64,000 nt of DNA, from the NCBI GenBank assembly GCA_031378345.1, contig JANNDY010000089.1, positions 1-64,000 of the forward strand, written 5' to 3'. Position 1 is the first letter of the stretch. Each line of letters begins with the position of its first letter. The position numbers and the translations under genes were made by a program. Positions 57,801 to 64,000 of this stretch are shown here, piece by piece. The notes beneath the pieces are model-generated. The model did not search any database. It worked only from the letters and a program-made list of their open reading frames with translations, and was not told the DNA's origin. The DNA is from Emticicia sp031378345 (GTDB taxonomy: Bacteria; Bacteroidota; Bacteroidia; Cytophagales; Spirosomataceae).

Positions 57801-58116
57801 AAATGTCGGCAGTATTCCAAATTTTTGAATTTAGTTCATAATTATCCTTTTCAGTTTGATTATAATAACTATAAAATTCTTCAACATTCGTAGCTTGTGC
57901 GGTTTTATTATCTGCCAGTATTCCATAGCGAATCACACTTACTTTATATGAAGTGTCTTGAGCAAGTTGCAAACTTTTAATTAAATTATCCCTATCTTGT
58001 TTTAAGATTGATTTTACACCAACAGGTATAGCAAAAACAATACGTTTCTTACATAATTGTCCGAAAGTAGAAATTGATAATAGAAATAGAGTAGTAAATT
58101 TTAAAAAACCATTCAT
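54838..58116 (-). CDS. Transmembrane Hsp70-family ATPase with a periplasmic sensor region
   Basis: The 1,092-aa protein starts with a signal peptide (1-20), followed by a periplasmic region (about 21-350) that begins like a VWA or Rossmann-type alpha/beta domain and ends beta-rich. After one membrane helix (357-377) and a cytoplasmic Ig-like segment (about 380-530) comes an Hsp70/DnaK ATPase domain (about 534-990). Diagnostic motifs are phosphate-1 FDAGTTG (D540), FQSIKKLLG with K613 at the catalytic lysine position, AVVAIPNHF, phosphate-2 VFDMGGATINV (D731), GGDSID and an adenosine motif ILSGRS. The last 100 residues resemble a degenerate substrate-binding beta domain (KKGSQFPCKDEF...). An Hsp70 spliced behind a signal peptide and membrane anchor is unusual. 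It is the first gene of the cluster, and a GrpE-like gene follows directly. Confidence 0.9.
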   Translation of the reverse strand: MNGFLKFTTLFLLSISTFGQLCKKRIVFAIPVGVKSILKQDRDNLIKSLQLAQDTSYKVSVIRYGILADNKTAQATNVEEFYSYYNQTEKDNYELNSKIWNTADIYKSIDAIFKTDKDVTKYVFISDQSWPLIVDLMKNVTSCEEVIVCDFAVPNYSQSTILSSNFATDRANHIQTYFERENLPVPNGSNYTLYKIKPINNINNSKGVFVSQTNKFFGKSTLVFEPFDINIPKGLLAKDAGIVNIYLSIYDSNKAPLLEEFELAKVENSSLVNSIGAGITHDLDLGTINIPTFTTEINKSSFENADSSLTLQIKISGTHNLNWTGNAATNNLILPVTLKTIPIFEIPVENENSSLFSNILWGVIFALILVLIFLYWNNTQKEKVVVIFEPTDTIEKIDYTAKGKQKLGYAILKSSREADLQIQIRLTAPIKSKLFKRSFAIKIESVNIPKGYSLSLNKTNITSKTNEKYNIGLAMPVEFYLGESQKMFIRVLQTGTENIETKPIFEINIVTTSDIEKLQNIENYSFTIGEEMSKSWIAFDAGTTGSCLVASNGGAEEFEIYKQNGNPIIDSVIAINKKQSKTINLANLEYEIGNDTRQYLTSSDYVTFQSIKKLLGHSDEKEIKLKNNSFKTNGKQLSEMLIGRLLENFREELKINDSKIANDNKLSSANRAVVAIPNHFVAKNTQDLVDCFKNLKFQDVRFVYEAEAVIYFCQGKKKININKPELILVFDMGGATINVTLTKVWKDESGIIFINNLEHFGYRIGGDSIDFCIVKALHTDTTSLRKMGISTDLGDVINRNKWSIVARNIKHKLIANKDSIDIDEFVEAFEEGFKNYSSINLINAENLSSIHSTFQKPYIINLENYVLKEISNIIKDITELVDGSIDKVILSGRSIQYSKIQDRIKESLALKKIPEANYITLQMEESKTAVAWGCCWYGIKNKKIRRSNPSVHANFGFGHIEDGIVGEVNFETIIKKGSQFPCKDEFELENTKIDASFDSTSGKVKFYQVNSNNPQQAFALSEKHKYSELGSISKDLDVAIIGMTIDENENVNAWLKMINNITLNLLGEDKVLTIKNTEIGKENNEHYTWMTN

Positions 58117-58653
58117 TTTGGATTTATGTTTTCATCAAATTTAGGTGGCAATTAAGAGAAAAATAACTTTAAAAAAAACCTTTCACGATAATGTTTTTAT
58201 TTTTTCAATAATATCCCTTTTTATTTGAGTCAGGCGTTTATTATTTTTCTATCTACATCAGTTAATTATACCTTACTACCACAAGAAAACAGCAAAAAAG
58301 AGAAAATAATTAGCCAAGTAAAGATTTTTACACATAACGTCTTAAATTTAGGGTAAACAAATGTAGTCAGCAGTTAGAAATATTTATGAAAGTTTAAAAT
58401 GAAGGGCTACGAAGAATGATTTTTAAACTTTTTGCAATGTAAGTAAATTTTAAAAAAAAACAAATAAAATTTATTATACGGTACATTTGGAGTCTGGAAG
58501 GCACTAAAAATACACCACATAAATATGAGATATTTGCTCACGAAGGGGGTCTAAAATACTTCGATAAAATTAGAAACACCATCTCTTTACACTTGTATAT
58601 TTAAGTTTATCAAGCGTTTTGTTGAAAATATAATTGTTGATAATCATGATTTT
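58117..58653 (-). other. Non-coding region upstream of the Hsp70 cluster
   Basis: No gene is supported on either strand across this 537-bp stretch. The part nearest the Hsp70 start probably holds the cluster promoter: a TAAATTTG (58136-58143, minus strand) fits the Bacteroidota -7 consensus TAnnTTTG about 20 bp before the ATG, but no clear -33 element is present. The rest separates the cluster from the mobilization genes, and may contain the junction between a mobile element and its cargo. Confidence 0.4.
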
Positions 58654-59532
58654 TCACATCCCCATCCCCCAATCCATCCCCTTTTTGGGCGAAGATTTTA
58701 TTTCTATATCCTTCGTTTTTTCAGGTATTACAGCTTTTTCTAACTCTGGTTGCTGCCCTAATCTTTTTTCAATGTTCATCAAAGAATACTCTCTGCCCAA
58801 ATCAGAACCTTTAAATTTTGCGGCAGTTTTAGTGTCTAAAAAACTCACACCACGTTTTTGATACATTTTTAATCCTTCCTTTTGTAAAGCGATTCTTAGG
58901 TCTTCCATTGTTTTATTTTTTTGCAAATTCCTGTCGATTCTATCTCGAATATTTTGAGCTAATTTATTCGTTGAAATGTCAATCTCTCGTTCTTTTTCGG
59001 GCAGTAAGGCTTTCATATTTGGTGTAGTTTGCAAACCCAATTCCAGTTCGATTTTCCTGCAAAATGTCCCTGTTTTCAAATAACTAAATCCATCGTCAGC
59101 AGTTGTTTTACCATTAAAGTTTATGCGATTGGCTACGATATGAAAATGTGCATGATTGGTGTCATTATGTTGAAATACAATGAGTTGATTGTTTTCAAAG
59201 CCAAAATCCTTTGCAAAATTTGTAGAAATTGTTTGTATTTGCTCTTTGGTTGGCGTTTCTCCAGTCGGAAAAGAAAAGCTTTGATGCCAAACATAGTTCT
59301 TTAAATTTTGATTTTTATCGGCACAATCTCGAAATTGCTTTGCCAAATAATCCATATCAAATCGCCCATCAAGCAAAGTGTCAATGCCTAAATTTTGGAT
59401 ATAGACAATTTCACCACGAACATCATCAGGCGTTAATCGTTCTTTTTCCCGAACCGAAAGTTTTTCTTTTTCATAATAGCAGTAGTTCAATAAACCAATG
59501 GAACTTGACCCGCCAGTAACTTTACCAATCAT
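58654..59532 (-). CDS. Relaxase / mobilization nuclease (MobA/VirD2 type)
   Basis: The 292-aa protein belongs to the relaxase/mobilization nuclease family. The histidine triad (H127, H129 and H131 in NHAHFHIV, with H122 before it) would hold the metal ion, and tyrosines in LLNYCYYEKEK (17, 19 and 20) are candidates for the nicking residue. It cuts one strand at oriT and leads DNA transfer by a conjugative helper. No coupling protein or type IV secretion genes are visible, so the element is mobilizable rather than self-transferring within this window. The start overlaps the accessory gene stop by 4 bp (ATGA). Confidence 0.92.
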   Translation of the reverse strand: MIGKVTGGSSSIGLLNYCYYEKEKLSVREKERLTPDDVRGEIVYIQNLGIDTLLDGRFDMDYLAKQFRDCADKNQNLKNYVWHQSFSFPTGETPTKEQIQTISTNFAKDFGFENNQLIVFQHNDTNHAHFHIVANRINFNGKTTADDGFSYLKTGTFCRKIELELGLQTTPNMKALLPEKEREIDISTNKLAQNIRDRIDRNLQKNKTMEDLRIALQKEGLKMYQKRGVSFLDTKTAAKFKGSDLGREYSLMNIEKRLGQQPELEKAVIPEKTKDIEIKSSPKKGMDWGMGM

Positions 59533-60167
59533 CTTTTGAGTAATTCAGATTTAATGTTTTCAATCTCTTTATGAATATCCATATCTTCAATCCAAAGTTT
59601 TTGAAAACGAAGCGGCTCTGATTGACTTTGGTAATGCTTTTCAAATGATTCGAGCAACTCTTTACTATGATGAAATAGCTTGCTGGCAAAAGCCAAAAGC
59701 TCTTTTTGTTCCTCTGATTTTACATTTACTTCCAACTGCCAAAATAGCAACTGAGCATCTTCTTTAATCTTACATAACTTATTTCTCAAGTTTGGAAAAT
59801 CGAAATCTTCAAAGATTTTCAAAACAATCAAGTTGGTTATCCACTTGATATTTTGGCTACTCTGTTGCCAATTTTCTGCAATCATCGCTTTGTCTTTTGT
59901 TTTCAAGACTGACAATGCCAAAAGTCCAGATAGTTTTTCAAGTGTGCTAATTTGCTCAACTACCGATTTAGGCAATGTTTTTTTCTTCGGTCGTTGAGTC
60001 GGTTTTTCAATTACCTGAGTCAAAAAGAACTGACTTGCAGGTAGATTCGATTGAGCTATTAAGGTATCAACTTGCTTTTTTTCTTCGGCACTTACCCAAA
60101 CCGAATAGTGTAATCTTTTTCTTTTGGCGGTGGGTTTGGCTGGTCTGCCTTTGGTTTTCTTTTCCAT
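59529..60167 (-). CDS. Relaxosome accessory protein (MobA/MobC-like)
   Basis: The 212-aa protein has a basic N-terminus (KGRPAKPTAKRKRLHYSVWVS) typical of ribbon-helix-helix relaxosome proteins, in which a YSVWVSAEEKKQVD segment forms the strand and first helix, followed by a long alpha-helical region (about 70-212). It should bind oriT and help load the relaxase. It overlaps the relaxase gene by 4 bp and lies directly downstream of the candidate oriT. In Bacteroidetes elements the corresponding pair is usually called mobA (accessory) and mobB (relaxase). Confidence 0.82.
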   Translation of the reverse strand: MEKKTKGRPAKPTAKRKRLHYSVWVSAEEKKQVDTLIAQSNLPASQFFLTQVIEKPTQRPKKKTLPKSVVEQISTLEKLSGLLALSVLKTKDKAMIAENWQQSSQNIKWITNLIVLKIFEDFDFPNLRNKLCKIKEDAQLLFWQLEVNVKSEEQKELLAFASKLFHHSKELLESFEKHYQSQSEPLRFQKLWIEDMDIHKEIENIKSELLKR

Positions 60168-60223
60168 GAAATGTTTTTTGTTTTTTTAGAATTATGAGCC
60201 TATAGGCGAATAATGGGGGTTCA

Positions 60224-60289
60224 AAGGGGTTGCCCCTTGCAAGCTGGTGTGGAAAGGAGCATTTATGCGACTTCCACACCACAGCTTGC
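60224..60289. other. Candidate oriT with two hairpins
   Basis: The mob gene upstream region contains a 6-bp perfect GC-rich hairpin (AAGGGG at 60224-60229 with its complement at 60233-60238) and, touching it, a large inverted repeat: left arm 60239-60254 (GCAAGCTGGTGTGGAA) and right arm 60272-60289, which carries a 2-base insertion. Position just before the relaxosome genes and clustered inverted repeats are typical of an origin of transfer. The nick site is not identified. Confidence 0.6.
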
Positions 60290-60310
60290 TTTTTCTTCCC
60301 CTTCGCTAAA

Positions 60311-60380
60311 AGTGGAACGAAGTGGAAACGAGTCTAATTCGGTCGAATTGGGTCGAAAGTGGTCGAATTAGGTCTAATCT
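60311..60380. repeat. Seven tandem decamers next to the candidate oriT
   Basis: The run consists of ten-base units in perfect phase (for example GGTCGAATTG, GGTCGAAAGT, GGTCGAATTA, GGTCTAATCT); the first two units (AGTGGAACGA and AGTGGAAACG) are more diverged. A period near one helical turn would place all copies on one face of the DNA, suiting cooperative protein binding. The last unit overlaps the stop of the gene at 60374. Confidence 0.65.
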
Positions 60381-60907
60381 TCGATTTCTAAGGGAATAAA
60401 GGCGACATTTTGTTTTTCATCATAGTTATATTCCTCTCCAACCACTAAAGAATCTGTTTTATTGGTATGTCTTAGAAGCAAATAATGGATACCATCAAAC
60501 TCCTTAACAACTCCTTTTTTCATCAACAAATCGAATTTTTCAAAATTTGGATGTTTTTCTATAAATGCTTTTTTGTCTTGATAGTCAGTTGTATTACGCA
60601 CTAAATAATAAAAGAGTAGTCCTGTGAAGAAAATAGCCAAAGCCAAAGGAAAGCTTCTTCCCATGCCGTGCCAAAAAGCATCACCTTCTGCGTGAAAATG
60701 AATAGGTTTTATTTGCCCTTTTATCAAATTACTTGCCTTTTCAATTTCTTTAATGGTGCTTTCGGTAACTTTTTTGTTTTCTTCAAAATTTTCAGAAATT
60801 TCATAGAGTACCATTGCTGACCATTCGTCCATCTCAATGCCGTATTTTGCTTGATAAGCACCTTTCAACCTTGTCAAAAAGCTTTTATTCACTATATCGC
60901 TATTCAT
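60374..60907 (-). CDS. Small single-pass membrane protein of the mobilization region
   Basis: The 177-aa protein has an N-terminal helical domain (about 1-70), one membrane helix (about 85-103, LALAIFFTGLLFYYLV) and a C-terminal domain (about 110-177) with a final acidic tail. No family is recognised. The start overlaps the ParA-like gene stop by 8 bp, so translation is coupled. In similar mobilizable Bacteroidota elements a small membrane protein often sits beside ParA-type and mobilization genes, but its role is unknown. Confidence 0.7.
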   Translation of the reverse strand: MNSDIVNKSFLTRLKGAYQAKYGIEMDEWSAMVLYEISENFEENKKVTESTIKEIEKASNLIKGQIKPIHFHAEGDAFWHGMGRSFPLALAIFFTGLLFYYLVRNTTDYQDKKAFIEKHPNFEKFDLLMKKGVVKEFDGIHYLLLRHTNKTDSLVVGEEYNYDEKQNVAFIPLEIED

Positions 60908-61598
60908 CTTTGAAATTGTCGTTTAGTTCTTTTTTTAACTTTATTCTTGCACCTGTTTGATAGTCATTGATGCCGTACCCTTTTCTGATACCGTCTAAAA
61001 TTTGACTACCTAAATTTGAACTTGGCTCGAAATCACCAAACTGGCGTAATGGCAACGCTAACTTTTTGCAGTTGGTTTGTAGTTCCTGAGCCAAAACAGG
61101 AAAATTACTAAATGTGGTAATACTTCGCCAAACCGAAACTTCAAACTGTTGGTTGAGAGCTTTGAGTATCTTTTGTAAATACTCAACTGACGAAGTATAT
61201 GCTCCGCCACCGCCAACAACAATATGAAAGTGAGCTTGAAAATCTAACTCATCTAAAAACTCTTTGAATGGTAAATCTCTTTCAATTAGGGCTGGCAACT
61301 GCTCCGACTCAGGAGCTCCAAAGTCGAAATAAATGTCATTGAAAGGTGTTTCGACCAAACTTTCCAGATAGGCAATAAACTTATCTCTAACCAACACTTC
61401 TTTATCATTCAAAAGAGAAAGTGTTTCGGTTCTGTTTTCGCCCAAAAAAGTTAATTGACGGGTGGATGTTTGTGTCGAACTATCCACATCAACAAACAAA
61501 CTTGGTTCGTCTTGTTGTTTGGTTAATCCAAAAAGGTAGGTCAAAAGGCTTTTGCCAACGCCACCTTTTGCTTGAACGATAAAATGCAGTTGTTTCAT
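60900..61598 (-). CDS. ParA/MinD-like P-loop ATPase
   Basis: The 232-aa protein has the deviant Walker A motif K11-GGVGKS (residues 11-17) and a FVDVDSSTQTS segment at the Walker A' position. A FDFGAP segment fits Walker B. It has no N-terminal DNA-binding domain, as in the small ParA type. It likely segregates the element or positions the relaxosome. The partner is probably the 122-aa protein encoded just upstream, whose stop overlaps the ParA start by 4 bp. Candidate binding sites are the decamers at 60311 or the TGCCAC cluster at 62005. Confidence 0.88.
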   Translation of the reverse strand: MKQLHFIVQAKGGVGKSLLTYLFGLTKQQDEPSLFVDVDSSTQTSTRQLTFLGENRTETLSLLNDKEVLVRDKFIAYLESLVETPFNDIYFDFGAPESEQLPALIERDLPFKEFLDELDFQAHFHIVVGGGGAYTSSVEYLQKILKALNQQFEVSVWRSITTFSNFPVLAQELQTNCKKLALPLRQFGDFEPSSNLGSQILDGIRKGYGINDYQTGARIKLKKELNDNFKDE

Positions 61599-61963
61599 GA
61601 TTTTGAAAATTTTGATTTGAGAATTTGATTTAGATTTACTTCGTCTGGATTTGTCCAGTTGATTTCTTTTGAGCGACCGTCGCTACGGCTCGTTTCATTC
61701 AGTTTGTCAGGAATAATATGTCGTTTTGGAATATCGGGCAATCGAGCATTGACTTGTACTTTTGTATTCTTGAAATAATGACGACAATATTTTATGTCGT
61801 CTTGTGTTATCAAGCCCTCTATACCCAATTCTTTGTTAATCATCTGAGCGATAAAATGTAGTGAAGCATTGATTTGAATAGTATCACTAAATAAATCATA
61901 GAGTACCCTTTTTCGCCTTCGGTCTTGTTGGCGATATAGTTCTATTAGTAGGTCTTTTGTCAT
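61595..61963 (-). CDS. Small basic protein, probable DNA-binding partner of ParA
   Basis: The 122-aa protein is basic (QQDRRRKRVLYDLF near the start and several Lys near the end), rich in helix at the N-terminus and probably disordered at the C-terminus. No clear helix-turn-helix can be claimed. Its ATGA overlap with the ParA gene and the cluster of TGCCAC motifs directly upstream suggest a ParB-like or autoregulator role, but there is no sequence proof. Confidence 0.55.
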   Translation of the reverse strand: MTKDLLIELYRQQDRRRKRVLYDLFSDTIQINASLHFIAQMINKELGIEGLITQDDIKYCRHYFKNTKVQVNARLPDIPKRHIIPDKLNETSRSDGRSKEINWTNPDEVNLNQILKSKFSKS

Positions 61964-62004
61964 TTCTTTTCATGATTTTTTTGTTAATTTATTTTTACCC
62001 CCAT

Positions 62005-62219
62005 GTGGCGTGCCACGCCACAATTTTACGCCACACAAGTTGTAAATTGCTTATAATCAGGCATTTACGAGTAAATATTTTGTGGCATTTTTGTGGCAGG
62101 TCTGCCACGTTGCCACAAATGCCACAGGTTTGCCACGGTAATGCCACAAGGGATATTTATATAAGTAATTGATAATCAATGGTTTATATTAGTATTTATT
62201 AAAGTGTGGCAACGTGGCA
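62005..62219. repeat. Cluster of TGCCAC/GTGGCA motifs (iteron-like)
   Basis: About eleven copies of TGCCAC, CGCCAC or their complement lie in 215 bp of otherwise AT-rich DNA. They start with an 8-bp palindrome, GTGGCGTG and CACGCCAC around one base (62005-62021), continue as a dense run at 62082-62148 and end with two copies at 62205-62218. They lie between the P-loop ATPase gene and the small ParA partner gene. An origin of replication, a centromere-like site or an autoregulatory region would fit. Confidence 0.65.
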
Positions 62220-62228
62220 TAAAAAATG

Positions 62229-64000
62229 CTATTTTTTTGAATCAGTTCGATAAAATGTAAAATCAAGACCAAAAGTGTTTTGTAAAAACAAATAATTGAT
62301 TTTGAAAGAATTACGAATAAAATCAATCTTGTTTCTTTCTATTTCATTCGCAAATCGTAGTTTTCTAAAGAAATTGTTCCTCACTTCTTCACTCTGAGAA
62401 TCCAAACCAAGTATCGCTAAAATTTCATCTTGCAGCGTTTGAATACTTGGCGGTTGCAACTCAAAGCGATTTTGCTTTTTAAATTCTCCAACAAATTTTT
62501 GATAAAGCCTTTGTAGGTTGATTGTAATGTCTTGATTATCAAACTTGTAATGCACTGATTCATAAATTTGACCTTTATCGAAAAGCTCTTGAATACAATC
62601 AAAAAACTCTTTCAAAGCTGATTTTTCTTGAACCAAACGCTCGGAGGTAAGCACAGAACTTTCGCTTCTTTGTATAAATTCGATTAATAAATCTTGCTCA
62701 TTTGTCGCTTCACATAAAGCTATTTTTCTGTGAATTGAAAGAATATATGGGACGGTCAAAATCTGAGCGATATTATAGAAATAGCGAGGATTACCAATTT
62801 TATGACTTTCAAAGTGTTTTTCTAAAACATTTTTCAGCAGATGATAAGTCTTTCTAAATTCTTTTTTGATTAAATCTCGGTATTGCCAAATTTCACAGAC
62901 AATCGTTGTTATGCCTTTTTCTTGCATGACTAAAAGCTCTCTAAATGCCTTCTTTTGTTCTTCTGTTCGATTACGATTATTATTAACCAACATCACCAAA
63001 CGGCTAAAAAATGGCTCATCATTTGGCAAATCGGGTAGAAAATTTGAAGCAAATCCAATTGTACATTTTGGTACTAAATCGGTCGTATCTAAATATCCCT
63101 TTGATGTCATATTCATTTTAGAATATGCTTTGTTGTCGTAACTGGCTTGAAATAGGGGAGTTAAAGGGTGATTTGGCTTGTATTCATCACCAAATTGATA
63201 ACCATTGTGTCGCTGTTCGATTTTAGCCACAAAAGCAGGTTCGGTGTTTCTGCCTTTCAAATTTACTCCCATTGCTTTTCCGTCTGCACCGAAAATGTAA
63301 TTTAGGTGGAGAAACAAAGTGCTTTTGGCTGTACCAGCGATGCCATAAATATAAAGCATCGGCGAAAAACCGTTTTCTTTGATTCCAATATCTCGAAAAA
63401 GTGAGAAAAGCATAAAAGAAGTTGAAAGAAAGGTCATTTCTTCCCTCTGTGCCTTACTAAAAAGTAAATACCAATCATCGAAAGTTACTTGATTCTCAAC
63501 GTAGGTAAATGGTGAAACCTGACCTCTATTGACTTGTGGAACTGACAAATAAATATCTTGATATTTGATAATACCAAAGGAATCAGGATATAAGGTTTCT
63601 CCCATTTTCGTAACGGCACAATTAGCAAAAAAGTAAAGTTCTGTTGCAGGATGCAAGCCATATCGAAGCACTTTGATAGCATTGGGAAACTTGGTGCAAG
63701 TGAACAAAAACGTTCTGAGTTTCTGCAATTGTTGATAATTGATGCTCATACTTAGGCGTTTTGCTCCAAGTATTTTTTCAAGACTTTTCGGTTCAAATAA
63801 ATCATCGTGTGAAACTTCAATATAAATTGGATTTCCGTCAGGAACTCGCAATTCTAAAATCCAAGTATATTGCTCGTTTTCGTCGGTGGTTTGATACTTG
63901 ATATAAAGCAAAAAACCTTCGGCAACTACTACTCTTGACTGACCTGCCCTTATCAAAATCTGATAATCTTGTAAATCGTAAGTTACAATGCCATTTGTGT
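62229..64000 (-). CDS. P-loop ATPase of a mobile element (primase-helicase-like), partial
   Basis: The frame stays open to the right edge, so the start is outside; at least 590 residues are visible. Counted from an internal TTG at 63956, a Walker A motif lies at G205 (GIAGTAKST) and a Walker B-like FGDEYKP follows. The C-terminal 200 residues are helical. Such single P-loop proteins with a long N-terminal region are common in mobile elements of Bacteroidota, where they resemble phage-type primase-helicases of the DUF927 or DUF3987 kind. A direct role in replication of the element is likely but not proven. The TGCCAC cluster starts 9 bp after its stop. Confidence 0.7.
   Translation of the reverse strand, partial: TNGIVTYDLQDYQILIRAGQSRVVVAEGFLLYIKYQTTDENEQYTWILELRVPDGNPIYIEVSHDDLFEPKSLEKILGAKRLSMSINYQQLQKLRTFLFTCTKFPNAIKVLRYGLHPATELYFFANCAVTKMGETLYPDSFGIIKYQDIYLSVPQVNRGQVSPFTYVENQVTFDDWYLLFSKAQREEMTFLSTSFMLFSLFRDIGIKENGFSPMLYIYGIAGTAKSTLFLHLNYIFGADGKAMGVNLKGRNTEPAFVAKIEQRHNGYQFGDEYKPNHPLTPLFQASYDNKAYSKMNMTSKGYLDTTDLVPKCTIGFASNFLPDLPNDEPFFSRLVMLVNNNRNRTEEQKKAFRELLVMQEKGITTIVCEIWQYRDLIKKEFRKTYHLLKNVLEKHFESHKIGNPRYFYNIAQILTVPYILSIHRKIALCEATNEQDLLIEFIQRSESSVLTSERLVQEKSALKEFFDCIQELFDKGQIYESVHYKFDNQDITINLQRLYQKFVGEFKKQNRFELQPPSIQTLQDEILAILGLDSQSEEVRNNFFRKLRFANEIERNKIDFIRNSFKINYLFLQNTFGLDFTFYRTDSKK

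Noticed and set aside
54838..58116. MreB or ParM-type actin instead of Hsp70
   Set aside because: The SIKKLLG catalytic-lysine segment, the GGDSID motif and a C-terminal substrate-binding-like region fit Hsp70 better than bacterial actins.
58117..58653. Attachment site or tRNA gene at the edge of the mobilization region
   Set aside because: No cloverleaf-forming sequence or direct repeat could be found by eye.

Overview
The window looks like chromosomal or accessory DNA of a Bacteroidota member, probably Cytophagales. It is AT-rich and has no Shine-Dalgarno pattern. It carries hybrid two-component systems with AraC-type outputs, very large Ig-like repeat surface proteins ending in a '3-coathanger'-like tail with a near-terminal Cys, MobA/MobB-type mobilization genes and an AbiE system. 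Genus cannot be fixed from sequence reading alone.

Region 1 (1-2074) holds the 3' end of a probable IS66 transposase, a polytopic membrane protein and an aldo/keto reductase. Region 2 (2169-38590) is a surface-protein and signalling island read almost wholly on the minus strand. It has three giant repeat proteins (about 2,070, 3,220 and at least 3,030 aa), a smaller relative (749 aa), a crystallin-like protein, two membrane hybrid sensor kinase/AraC regulators and a stand-alone LytTR regulator. The genes alternate as regulator, terminator, operator, surface protein. Direct repeats with an exact 21-bp period lie upstream of four of the transcription units, and three terminators are near-identical, so the locus seems to have grown by segmental duplication. 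A decayed 3' end of a third sensor kinase survives at about 29361-29410.

Region 3 (38591-41627) is an IS256-family element that cut off the 5' end of the third giant gene and the 3' end of an AbiEii toxin gene. It has no target duplication, which implies a rearrangement. The AbiEi gene is preceded by a 57-bp nested palindrome.

Region 4 (41966-58116) is the most unusual part: a nine-gene minus-strand cluster. In transcription order it encodes a transmembrane Hsp70 fusion, a transmembrane coiled-coil protein with a GrpE-like end, a polytopic VWA protein, a secreted and membrane-anchored VWA protein, a small membrane protein, a tubulin/FtsZ-like GTPase, a membrane-tethered trypsin-like protease, a third VWA membrane protein and a secreted protein. 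I infer an envelope-spanning machine that couples periplasmic sensing (VWA, protease, Hsp70 ectodomain) to cytoplasmic ATP/GTP-driven assembly (Hsp70, GrpE-like, tubulin-like). This is the best candidate for a little-described system.

Region 5 (58654-64000) is a mobilization and maintenance module: relaxase, relaxosome accessory protein, a candidate oriT with hairpins and tandem decamers, a small membrane protein, a ParA-like ATPase, a small unknown protein, a cluster of TGCCAC/GTGGCA motifs, and a P-loop ATPase running off the right edge. Regions 3 to 5 together look like accessory, probably mobile, DNA.
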